Assembly (NCBI GenBank): GCA_963681505.1
Contig: OY811975.1
Coordinates: forward strand, 3,654,819-3,718,818
DNA length: 64,000 nucleotides
Reading direction: 5' to 3'
From: Eunapius fragilis
Taxonomy: Eukaryota > Porifera > Demospongiae > Spongillida > Spongillidae
The notes below the pieces were generated by a model that worked only from the letters and a program-made list of their open reading frames with translations, was not told where the DNA came from and did no database searches. A program made the position numbers and the translations under genes. Numbering within the stretch: position 1 is the first letter of the stretch; each line of letters starts with the position of its first letter. This document shows, in pieces, positions 43,997 through 55,096 of the stretch.

Positions 43997-44116
43997 TGTT
44001 AGGATATGAACTAATAGTTAGTCAATAACTAAGTGACTCGATTGGATGCGCATGTATCAGATTCCATGTAGAGCGCGTGTTCATTATCAGTGTGCAATTT
44101 GAGTTATTTCCCTACA
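43997..44116 (+). repeat. 5' LTR (120 bp)
   Basis: Differs from the 3' LTR at AGTCAATAAC versus AGTTAATAAC and CGATTGGATG versus CGATTTGATG. Begins TG, ends CA. Confidence 0.93.
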
Positions 44117-44135
44117 TATTTGGCGACGAGGGACA

Positions 44136-44963
44136 ATGGACGAAAACTCTATTCGTGACGCGGTGCAGCGGTTCCGTTTCGACCGTTTCAAGGCCGAGGA
44201 AGAAGAATGGGTGTATTACGTGCAGCGGTTTGAGACTGAACTGGCGCTACATCGATTACTGGTTGGGGACAACACAGCGGACACACGGAGGACCCTACTG
44301 CTCTCCAAGGTTGGACCAGGAGCTTTTAGGGTCTTAGTTGACCATTTTCGTCCAGAAGACGTCACGACGAAGACGTATGTACAATTAAAAGATGCGTTGA
44401 AAATACATTTTCAAAAGAAGGTTTGTATCCTCGCGGAGAGGGTGAAGTTTACGTTTAGGCACAGAAAATAAGAGGAAACGGTAACACAATTCCTAATTGC
44501 ACTGCGAGCTATAGCAGGAAATTGTTAGTTCGGGGCATCCTTATCGGAACGGCTTCATGATCAATTGGCGATAGGAATTAACAACGATGCGTGGCAGAAA
44601 GAACTATTTCGGCTCCACACGACAAACGACGCAACCCTTCAACGGGTGGAAGCTTCGGCTCTAATACTGGAACAGGCTTCTACACAGCAGGAAAGTATAC
44701 GGCAAATGGCTACCCCCCAAGAGAAGAGATCGGAGGTTCATAGGCTGAGATAGTCCAGGAAACAAATACCACAATTCCAGAGGAAGAGTGAGCACCGAGA
44801 ACTAGATGCTGGTAGAGACTGTGTAAGGTGTGGGTATAGCAGACACAAGAAGGTAGAAGAGTGCCCAGCAAAGGGGCAGACATGCTACACCTGTGGTGGA
44901 TTGAATCACTATGCCAGGGTCTGCCTCAAGTCAGGTAAAGTATCCATCAAGGGACAGAAAGGC
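44136..44963 (+). pseudogene. gag with zinc knuckles, three in-frame stops
   Basis: Starts MDENSIRDAVQRFRFDRF; capsid-like WVYYVQRFETELALHRL, LLLSKVGPGAFRVL, TYVQLKDALKIHFQ. Stops at 44469 (TAA), 44526 (TAG) and 44754 (TAG) interrupt one continuous frame whose sequence otherwise reads on (EETVTQFLIALRAIAGNC; FGASLSERLHDQLAIGI). Two zinc knuckles follow: CVRCGYSRHKKVEECPA and CYTCGGLNHYARVC. No frameshift is needed to read gag. Confidence 0.88.
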
Positions 44964-47928
44964 AAGAAAAGAATAAATGCTATGAAACTGGCAAAAGAAA
45001 CAGGAGGATCTGAAAGCAGTGATGATGATGACCAGGATATATCTTGTGGAGAGGTAAACACTATTCATATTCGGGCAGTAAAGGGTTGTGCCGCACGGTT
45101 GGAAGCAAAGATAAATGGTGTGAGAGTCAAAATGCTGTATGATCCAGGTGCAGCTCAATCAGTTATCAGTGAAAATACCTGGAGGAAAGTTGGAGCACCT
45201 TCCCTCAAACCAACTGACACATTGTCAAATGTCCCAGTGGAGACTCTAGGGGAAACAGAGGTGCGAGTTCGGGCATTTGGAAGGGTAAAACGTCTGTTGG
45301 TTTCAGTTGTAAAGGAACAGGATAAACCTTTGTTTGGCTTAGACTGGTGTGTTAGTTTCAATTTGAATCTGCTGAAAGGAGTTACCATCTGTAATGTCAA
45401 GCCTAAATTGAAGAAGGAATCAGGTAGTATGGAACATCAGGAATATACAGAATTAGCGTCGTTACTTTTGGAGTTTGGCGAACTTTTCGCTGGTATACCT
45501 GGCACAATAGTTGGGCACAAGGCAGTTGAGCACCTAAAAGAAGGAGCTGTACCAAAGCTGTACTCAGCTCGTCCTATTCCGTTTCCTATGAAAAAGGCCG
45601 TGGAAGACGAACTTAATCGATTAGTAAAACAAGATATCTTGGAGATAGTTGACACAACAAAAAATCCAATTGAATGGGCCTCTCCCCTTGTATGTGTTCC
45701 CAAGAGCAGTGGTGGAGTTCGCCTCTGTGTGGATTTTAGAGTGACTATCAACCCGCACGTGTACATAGACCCACACCCCCTCCCGAGGTTCGAAGACATC
45801 ATAGCCAAACTAAGTGGCAGCAAAACATTCTCAATCGTTGACCTTGCTGATGCATACCTCCAGATGGAAGCATCTAGAAAGTTCATGGTTGTTGCAACAC
45901 ATAAGGGATATTTCCAGTATAAGAGATCGCCCTTTGGGGTTAACTTTGCACCAGCTATCTTCCAGAAAACAATGAAAAAAATTTTAGCAGGTATAGATAA
46001 AGTGGCAGTTTATATTGACGACATCATAGTTGGAGGGTCATCGAAAGAGGAACACATTCATATTCTCCGAGAGGTATTCGTCAGGCTGAGAGATGCAAAT
46101 ATGCGGGCAAAGAAATCAAAGTGCAGATTTGTACAAAAGGAGGTTGTGTATTTAGGATACAGAATTGATGAACATGGAGTACACCCTACAGAGGAGCATT
46201 TGGAAGCCATACGAAGCATGCCCACCCCCACAAATGCTAAGGAGCTACGTTCATTTTTGGGGATGATAAACTATTACTCTCGTTTCATAGCAAATCTACA
46301 ACCAATTTGTGCCCCACTTCATGCCCTTACCAAGCATTCAGTAAACTGGACATGGTCCAAGGTGAGTGATAAAATTTTTCAACATTTGAAACTGATTACA
46401 TTTGAAACTGATTTTGTCTGCTAGGGACACATTGGTGCACTACAGGGAGAAAATGCCCCTCATCCTTGAAACAGATGCAAGTGATCGAGGTGTTGGTGCA
46501 GTTCTTTTACATCAACTACCAGACAAATCAGAGAGACCTGTGGCATTTGCTTCATTAACCTTCCTGGATCATGAAGAGAATTATTCAGTAATTGACATGG
46601 AGGCATTGGCCATTATTTTCGGCGTTACAAAGTTCTACTAATATGTGTATGGCCGAAAATTTACCCTGCGTACAGATCACAAATCGTTGGAACACATCTT
46701 AGGGGCAAACCAGGAAATTCTGAAGATGGCTGCTAATAGACTTCAAAGGTGGGCCATAACACTTAGTGCATATCAATATGATTTGCAGTATGTGAAAGGG
46801 AAAGAGAATTTGTTGGCAGATCCACTGTCAAGATTGCCTATTAATGTGTCAAGCACATCAGCTGAAGAAGATGTTGGCCATCATAGTGCCTTACTCAATG
46901 TACGAATTGAGGACTTACCAATGTCAAAACGAGATCTTCAGAAAAGGACACGTCAAGATCCGCTACTTGCACAGGTTATAAATTGCGTCAACAGGGGCTG
47001 GCCTAGTGACAGAAAACAAATACCAGCAGAACTTCTGACATTTTATGAGAAACGTGAGACACTGTCATTTGAGGAGAACATTCTACTTTGGCAAGGACAA
47101 ATCGTGTTTCCAACAGCATTGCACAGAAATGTTTTGGACACATTACATGAGGGTCACTCGGGTATATGAGCCATGCGGGCTCTGGCAAGGTACTATGTGT
47201 GGAGGCCACATATTGATGATGATGTGGAAACCTATGTAAAACAATGTAAGGCATGTCAGCAAAATCGACCACATGAACACGAAACACTTTTATTCAGTTG
47301 GAATGTTCCTACAGAACCTTGGCAAAGAATTCACATATATTATGCTGGCTCATTTGAAGGCAGTTCTTGGTTGGTGGTGGTTGATGCATTTTCCAAGTGG
47401 ATAGAAATAAAACCTCAAAAGAGTGCAACAACCTCAGGGACAGTAAAGGCTCTACGAGAGATCTTTTGTAAGTTTGGTCTCCCAAGGGTAATTGTTTCAG
47501 ACAATGGTCCCCAGTTTAGTTCTCAAGAATTCAAACAGTTCTGCGACTCAAACAATATTATTCACATTCGGTCAACTCCTTACCACCCTAAGACCAATGG
47601 TCTTGCAGAAAGGGCCGTGAGAACATTCAAGAAGAGGTTCTTGGCTTCAAAGGGATCAACAGACGATGTGAAGTTAAGATTGCAGAGGTTCTTGTTATCA
47701 TATAGGAACACTCCTCACAAGTCTACAGGGCGGGCACCAGCAGAGATGTTGATGGGCCGGAAGCTTCGAACAAAGCTGGACTTGCTGAAACCAGACCCTC
47801 TGAGTTATATGGATCAGGCAGTCGTAAAGCAGAAATTGTATCATGATCAAGGGGCCAATTTAAGGGTTTTTAGCGATGGAGAAGAAGCAAAGGGTATGAT
47901 GAAGGGATCATAGTTAGGCGGACTGGGG
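44901..47928 (+). pseudogene. pol of the 120-bp-LTR element
   Basis: Protease-like MLYDPGAAQSVIS (DPGA replaces the usual DTGA), RT with RLCVDFRVTINP, FSIVDLADAYLQM, RSPFGVNFAPAIFQKTM, catalytic VYIDDIIVGG, LRSFLGMINYYSRFI; RNase H with LETDASDRGVGAVLLHQ, LRTDHKSLEHIL, ENLLADPLSRL; integrase with H-x-x-H region, VKQCKACQQN, YYAGSFEGSSWLVVVDAFSK, VSDNGPQFSSQEF, TPYHPKTNGLAERAVR. The RT frame runs unbroken 44901-46424. A 16-bp tandem duplication near 46384-46415 causes the shift into RNase H; stops lie at 46639 (TAA) and 47167 (TGA); integrase 47173-47913 is open, then a shift. Confidence 0.95.
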
Positions 47929-47930
47929 AT

Positions 47931-48404
47931 GTGTCTTACCTTGTAGAGACAGGTCAGGTAAAGAGAAAGCGTGCAGATCAGCTGAGGACAAAGATGGCAT
48001 CTGAGCAGTGTATATCTGAGGAATTGATGCATAATGATCCAGCAAGAGTAAATGGCAGACAAGTTTTGGATGTAGATGCAACACATACAGAAACACAAGG
48101 GACAAAGAGGGGAGATGAGGGATCGCATCAAGTTCCGCACAGGTCACCGGAAGTGCTGCAAGAAGGGGCAGATGGTTGTCAGGGATTTCAGACATCAGAA
48201 GTGCCAGGTGTGCCTACCATCAGTAATGAGAAGGTACAAGATGAACAAACCCATAAAACCAATGGCAGTACACATACACAAAAAGAACCTACCCTGCCAA
48301 CAGTTTCTTCAGGATCAGTACAGCAGAAGGAGCGGCCAAAGAGGGATCGAAGGCCGCCCTCTCGACCTTATGACAAATATCTCAGCAATCCTAGAGCAAA
48401 ATGA
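47931..48404 (+). pseudogene. C-terminal pol tail of the 120-bp-LTR element
   Basis: Frame follows a shift after the integrase: SYLVETGQVKRKRADQLR, then a Glu/Gln/Thr-rich tail and a basic end (KERPKRDRRPPSRPYDKYL). This matches the usual DxxR-type C-terminus before the 3' LTR. The stop at 48402-48404 is about 20 bases before the LTR. Confidence 0.75.
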
Positions 48405-48423
48405 AAATAGAATAGTGACGAAA

Positions 48424-48543
48424 TGTTAGGATATGAACTAATAGTTAGTTAATAACTAAGTGACTCGATTTGATGCGCATGTATCAGATTCCATGTAGAG
48501 CGCGTGTTCATTATCAGTGTGCAATTTGAGTTATTTCCCTACA
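48424..48543 (+). repeat. 3' LTR (120 bp)
   Basis: Near identical to 43997-44116; followed by the GGTAT target duplication and host IS3EU-like exon sequence. Confidence 0.93.
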
Positions 48544-49735
48544 GGTATATTATCCTTCGACTGTATCCATCAATGCACCCATGGATCACAAAGCGCCACC
48601 TGGATTGGGTAGGAATAAGAAATGCATAAAGAGTAGATATAAAAACTAAACGAGTGCCCCATACAATAGCCTACACACATAGATATGATGTAACCAATTC
48701 AAACCGTAATAAATATGGTTTTATGAACAAAAACAAATTTTATCTATCCATTACATAATTTGCTAGGTCTGTAGTATTTATTGACTGCCTCAAATATATA
48801 TTTGCCCTGCTCACAACATTTACTTTGCCCACAACTATTTTGCTGGCTTGGTAACAAGCAGGTACCAAAAAACTGCTAAATTTAGAATACAATTGTATAC
48901 ATGATTAACAGTTGTTGTATGATTTTCAATATTTTGTAGAAGTGTACATACAACTGCAATTAACAATGTGCACCATAAATATATTCACTAGTATTAACAA
49001 ACACAAACAGACAGCATGAAACGAAAGTGATGTACCTGATAAGCTTATGATTGCCATCAATGTGATACAGTGATTTTGGAGCAGGGACACTATATTGACA
49101 TCTGTTGACCATAATGATGTAGATGGCAAAGAAGAGTTCCCATTGGATCCACTCTTCTAACTGCATCCCTGACACGATGTTGCTGTACTCTAAGTCCACG
49201 TCCCAAAAGCAATCCTTGCATTTGGCGATACCCACAAGCTGGCACCACATCATACATGGCCTGGACAACCTCATCAAGTTGCTCATCAGTAATATCAGCA
49301 TATTGGCTTGATATTGAGATTTCGCATTCTGCCATGCGTCTTTCAATAGTTCGTGGTGATACACCAATGATTTCAGCCATTTTTGGGACACTAAAGTGAT
49401 TCTCAACTAAATACTCCAACTGTTCTCTAGGAATTAAGAATCTAGGCCAAAGGGCGTCCAACAGCATTAGATTCCTCCAGCGGTGGTCTATATCGGAAGC
49501 TCTCCAATACCATGTCTTGAAGAAGATGACGTATATTTCTTAAAGCTGCACGGAGGTACTCAGTGCTGGTACATTCGGTTCGCGCGTTCACACCAACAGT
49601 GGATTCTATTATTAGTAGTTCTCGATACACTATTTCTATCACCATGGCGCAGTAGTACAACTGATCAGAGATTAGAATTCTTCTGGAAGACTTGAAAGAG
49701 TGGAAATTACACGATGCAACAAAGCGGTGATCCAC

Positions 49736-50777
49736 TCGGCAGCCTTCAATAACAAAATCACGTGATCGAGACCTAAGACTGCTAAGACTTAATCACCAAT
49801 CTGCTAAATTAACAGTGCAGCCGCTTGGGGGCGGGGGTGATCACAAGGGGATGGGTGCGGGAGGGTGTACCCTTCCTGCCCAGCCTGGGGATATATGGTG
49901 GCTGAGCGCACCCCTTCCTCCATGCACTGATGCAAGGTATCATATTTGTATAGCATATAGAAGATAACATTGGAATTCAAGTAGCATGAGTAAAACATAC
50001 ACCAGTTATTAACAAGCTTCAGTTCATGCACAGTTTCCAAAGATTCGCGCTGGCTACAACCTTTTGAAAAGTTATTTCCAATCTGAACATACCAGCTGCA
50101 TCAATCGATCTGGTCCGTTAGGTGCTTATTAACGTGAGCAACGTCTCACTAGAGCCAGAGAAAGTTTGTTGGCACACCACCCGCAGCTGCTGTTCACAGA
50201 CTGTTCCCCAGGCATTGTTGAGGCAGTCTACCTTTCCTCATGTTGGGACCTTGGAAGAGCAATTGGATCTGTATGCTTCAAAGTGCTTGCACACATGTTT
50301 ACCTTGGCACACAACTACAAGTACCACTATTGAGGAGGTAGAAGTCCAGCTGGAACTAATCTCCCGTCTCCATCTCTGCACAAGGCTACATAAACCAGGA
50401 AACCAGATGGTATAGCCAATAGAGAAGCACAGACTGCATGCATGACTTAAGTTGTGTGAGTACGTTGTGTGTAGGTGTGTGTGTGTGTGTGTGTGTGTGT
50501 CCCACGCACGCACGCACAAAGTTGTACCCAGCTGCAATCAATCTGTGATACACGTCACGTATATATACATGTACACTAGACTACAGCAACTTTCTGAAAA
50601 AACTAGCTATTAAATCATCACACACATAGCCTCATGCACCTCCTGCACATCTCACTCCAGCATAAGTTTAATGTGTAGCCAACTTCGCTTGTGCACACAC
50701 ATAAATCAGCCATTAGTTGTATGCATGCAATCGGCCCAGCGGTCATAGGTTACAGGGCCCGCGGAGGGTATTATAAA

Positions 50778-50808
<31 letters not shown>

Positions 50809-51060
50809 CCCCATGTTAGCAATTAAGTTTTAACACAGATGGTTTTCTTCATAGTTATAACGCGCGTATAAATACACAGTATAAGCAAAAGTGCACAATA
50901 ATACCTCATATCGATTTATACAGGGTGATTGGAAAGTCGCGCAAAATGATATAGAATATTTAAATAAACTGAGCAGTAACTTGATTCATGCTTGAACGAA
51001 TTCGAAGCCAAGTTTTTCAAGCTACGAGCGGTCGAAAAAACGCAATTATTGATTCACAAT
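49736..51060. other. Gene-poor stretch with microsatellites
   Basis: (GT)n at 50474-50500 followed by (ACGC)n at 50502-50516; a GT/poly-G tract at 50778-50806. A 97-codon plus-strand frame at 50122-50415 has ordinary composition but no domain and no splice support. Confidence 0.45.
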
Positions 51061-51106
51061 TGATTTGACAGTAAAATCAAGCGCACTTGATTTTACTGTC
51101 AAATCA
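51061..51106. repeat. Perfect 21-bp-arm hairpin
   Basis: TGATTTGACAGTAAAATCAA-G and its exact complement, separated by CGCA. A second, weaker inverted pair (TTATTGATT-CACAA / TTGTGAAATCAATAA) encloses it at about 51045-51160. Possibly the core of a foldback element. Confidence 0.8.
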
Positions 51107-54100
51107 TGCGTTGATTCAACAATTGATTTAAAATCCGTTGTGAAATCAATAAATGATTTGACGCGTTCTAAGTTTTTGCTGTGGTAGCTACGCTATATAC
51201 ACTCATCAGTACTTAAAGTTTTTAAGGAGATTCGCCCATATTGCATATGTAGCGGACCGACCCGGCAATTAGAGTTCGAATCCATGCAATCGATGGGCAG
51301 GCTATCTAACACAAGCAAACATATTTAGGAGTCCCTAGCCCTTCGTCAAGCAAATAATCAAATCGCTATAACTTGAGATGGATGCATGCATTGCACAATA
51401 ACGAACAAAAGGATGGTTGCTTGGCACACCTGCATGCTTGTATGTACGTATTATATACATATTAAGTATACTGCATCGATAAATTAAAATTATATTTAAA
51501 AATTATCGGCCAAATAAGTGGACGGGCAGCTGCCCCCCCCCCCCCCCCCGGCTTCGCGGACTCTCTGGGTTACTGACACTCATCATGCAATATCTGGAAC
51601 AGGTACTTTGTCTCATAAGTCACAGCACTACATTTGTTCATTAGAAATGCGTCGGAAACAATATGATCAGAAGAGTACGAGGCTTTTAGATTTAAGAGCT
51701 GATGGTCATATATAGATCTATATTTCAGTACCGGGGTTGCAGTTAACAGCATCTTTTGCTCAATTGTCTAAATCAGACCCGCACCGCCTCTCCAAGAAAT
51801 AATGAACAGTTGCGTGAAGACATTTTTATCGTCCTGTCTGTTGTTCAGGTATGATTTTTTAATGTTTAGGTGACTTACCTTGTATGAATACTGGTGATCC
51901 TCGCTGGTAAATTTCAGGCTGTTTCTATATACACCATGCTGCTTTACCCCTACTACGTGAAGAGACATTGAAATTTATACCACTTTAATTCGCCAGAAGT
52001 GCAGCACTACCAAGCCCTCGGCCCTCAGAAGGATCAAGACCAAGCCATCATTTGATAGCAACAGTGGGATCCTTGTGAAGCCCCATGCACTCAGAGTGCA
52101 CAACAGAAAGCGAGGATGCCATATTAAGGGAAGGAACTGACAAGACGTATACCTTATCAACTGCAGAAGATAGCGTTGGGAGATCTACATGTACATATAT
52201 ACGACAGGCACAGCATTATACTTGTGAGAGCAAACGCAACAACTATCCTTGCAAGATCCTTGCAAGTTGCAATTGCTGACATGTGAATGGGCACAATTCA
52301 CTATATTCATTTAACTGTACATAATAGTTAGCAGGCAGTCATTGCCTATAACTCCAAGGTGTCCCTCACATCACGCAATCATGGCTGAGTCTGCCCCAGC
52401 TTCTCCCACTCTACTTCAGTGAGTTGGGGGTGGGACTGTGTGCCCCTATTGCCAGCATATTGCTCTTGATCCCTGGGCATTGGTGGTACGGTATATAATC
52501 ACATGCGGGATGGCATTGTGGACATCTTTGGACGAGCTCATCTGAGTTTGAGCATGGAGAAGCGCCATGGTCACAGCACACCAGACCTGCAGATGTGCTC
52601 GTTGCTGGGGCAAGCCCGCAGCATTTGATGTCACAGTAAAATCACCACTGTGCCCAGCCATGTTGAGGATTTCATGCACGTTGAATGTCTGCATGGTGCA
52701 ACATGTATGACAGCAGAGACCTGCAAGTTATTCACCAATGGTCAGATCCATTGCCAGGGCCATCCTGGCAATGGAGCTCTCCTGCCTATGTGACTTTATT
52801 TGTGTGGAAAAAGTGAGGCAATGATTTTGGTGGTGTTTAGACACCGTAACTGCACGTGGTAATGAAGCTCTAAAAGGCTTAGCGACCACCAGCCCTTAAA
52901 TATAAAGAACCAGGGCCTCGTACGCTTCATATGCATATTGTTGCCGATGGGTGTGTAATAAACAAACAATTCAAGCAGCTTATTTCCGACTTCTACCGCT
53001 ATACGTCGATCGTGAACTGATTTAAGTGTTCTGATATGAAGCTCAAAGCGAATGCAATGTGTGCACCATTTACAGCAGTTCCTAAATTGCTACAAAGTAC
53101 TGCACAGACACTTTGTAGTTACCTGACCGCTAAGCATAGTTCTATTTATAAACCACTTCCCGTATACTCCGCAAAACATGAAACATATATATCGGAAGTC
53201 TCGCTAGAGACTTCCATATAGGTTTTGACCACGACTATGAATTTAATAAAAATCCCGCGACCCTACCGTAGCTTCGATCGCTCCAGACGATCGGATGGTT
53301 TAACTTGTTGCGGCAATCGATCTAGAAGTCAAAACTGAGTAGTTTCGTTTTTGTTTCACGTCGTAGAACCGCGTGGTTGTCGAGAACGAATAATACTGCT
53401 GTCCTCGTTCCCCTTCCAAAAATAATGGGCGGGTCGTCTTCTGCTTCTGCTTATTATTTTGCTTCTGCTTCTTCTTGGGAACTCATAACGCGGGACAGGA
53501 ACACTTTTAACGCAATGAAAATTGAAAAACCCTTACATATTAAATGGGAGTTGTCCACAGATCCGGAGGTAGCGGGCCTTCACAATAAGAATATGTCAGT
53601 CATGTCCCTAGCTAGTCATTCACAGTGCCATGTATCAGGAGTTGCATATATGTAGGATTCAATCAAGTCCTTAAAAATGAAACCGGCTACTAATGTGAGT
53701 AGATGATGGGATCATTCAGTTTGTCATTACATTTAAGATAAGAGGGGAAAATGAGTAGTTTATCTTTGTGTTATGGTACTGCCTACTAACAGGTTACCCA
53801 AGATTGAATGGTTTGCCTGACCCTCCATTGAGTAGGGATGATGACAGCATGTTTTTGCCCTTAAAAAGAATTGTTGTTTAAAATGAAAGAAGCAACTGAA
53901 ATTGATTTCGAACCATGTTTTGAAGAAAAGGAGGTACTTTATTCAAGTTAAGAGGAAGCCCATCGTTTACAAGAGAGATCAAAGGCCTGATGACCAAGCA
54001 AGTTAAAGGCTATGGCATTACTGTATACTAAATAGCCTCCATAATAAGCTTAGATGTTTCAATATGATCAATGTCCTTGCTTAAAAACAGGTGGTTGCAT

Positions 54101-55096
54101 ATCTGATTTCTATACAATAAAATTATACTTCATTCTATTGTATGGTGGAGAACCTAGCACACACATCTAGCTTCATAAAAGTGATACATGCCATATATTT
54201 TCTGTTGACTGTGAAATTTTTACATAATCCGTTTATAAGAACCAGAGTTGTGTTTACATATTATGGACCAATGGTGTGATATAAAAATAATCTAACAATT
54301 GGTAATGTAAGTACATTGGCATGTTAACAACAACAAATATATGGATGCTAGAAACTCTCATTTTAATTTAGGAGAAATGTCAATTGAACGTTTGGTCCTA
54401 TGCGTAGGACCAGGTTCTAAACGTCATTAGCATATTTAGTTTGTTTGTCTTTTTCCCAAACTTTTGAGAGGACCACAAGGGACTAGTGGATTTCAGCCTG
54501 ATGATGGGCAGCAACTCTCAACAGTTACTGTTTGCCAGCCATGTCCCTATAAGTGGACATTATAAAGGTTGATAGTGTTCATTTATGTATGTTTGTATAT
54601 CAAAATGTTTTTAATTACTGAACAATAGTTTGGTGCATACTATAAGCTTACAGAGACATTATTATTAGCTCATGTTTACTTCATACAGGTAGAATCATAC
54701 AAAATCATGTTTTCATGCAGTTTTGGTTTTTGTTACATTTCATGCGAACCCTAACTTGTTTTGGTGAATTTTTAATAGCTGGTTCACAACACCTATACAA
54801 AGCTTGTCTGTCACTCTAGAACAACCAACACAGTAATACAACGATTTAGCAGAGCACGTTCTGAATTTACGCTGCTTTCATCCTGCGAAATTGTGTTTTT
54901 TTCCAGAGTTGATCAACAGGACATTTCAGATGCACGAATTAGGTGACAGAGTAGGCCTGGATGCACTGGGTTCCCTTCCGCAATGGCAGTATCATCAATA
55001 TAGATGAGTAAAACAATGCTAATAACATCTGGGGGCGGGTGCTCATTTAACGCACGGTACCAACCACGGAACTTCTTCCATCTGCTCTGCACAGGA
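51107..55096. other. Gene-poor region, nothing firmly supported
   Basis: Contains a GGGCAGCTG-poly-C tract (about 51526-51550), a minus-strand 82-codon frame (52446-52694) without recognised domain, and a 9-bp-stem hairpin GGAAGTCTC-GCTA-GAGACTTCC (53194-53215). No exon with good borders and a recognisable product was found. Confidence 0.4.

Larger units (their letters stand above)
43997..48543 (+). mobile_element. Ty3/gypsy retrotransposon with 120-bp LTRs, recent insertion
   Basis: Two LTRs of 120 bp (TGTTAGGATATGAAC ... TTATTTCCCTACA) differ at two visible positions. TGGCGACGAGG, a primer-binding-site-like sequence, follows the first LTR. GATAT (43992-43996) and GGTAT (48544-48548) are a 5-bp target duplication with one mismatch; joining the host sequence across it restores the IS3EU-like frame. 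Gag, protease, RT, RNase H and integrase are all present but contain stops and shifts. Confidence 0.95.
43557..49735 (-). pseudogene. IS3EU-like transposase gene (integrase-core), split by an LTR retrotransposon
   Basis: Minus-strand order: N-terminal helical block (49735-49442), HTH region (REQLEYLVENHFSVPKMAEI, IGVSPRTIERRM), CGYRQMQG and VQQHRVRDAVRRVDP, a frameshift near 49120, SVPAPKSLYHIDGNHKLIR (first catalytic Asp) to donor at 49043, intron, exon from 48596 (WRFVIHGCIDGYSRRIIY), the LTR element, then [34 protein letters not shown] (second Asp), [13 protein letters not shown], and HTLENEGFWDMDDEIHLFCL, GWNNHPLSS. Near 43790 a deletion shifts the frame and removes the segment expected to carry the catalytic Glu (normally ERLW). 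I recall this protein as widespread in fish and invertebrates and as IS3EU; family name is from memory. Confidence 0.78.

Noticed and set aside
44469..44756. Ciliate-like genetic code (TAA/TAG as Gln) for this DNA
   Set aside because: The Kunitz, GPCR and Penelope genes use standard stops, other elements have stops at Trp positions, and a TGA also interrupts this element.
51265..51300. Second B-box-like AGTTCGAATCC
   Set aside because: No A-box at the right distance and no cloverleaf.
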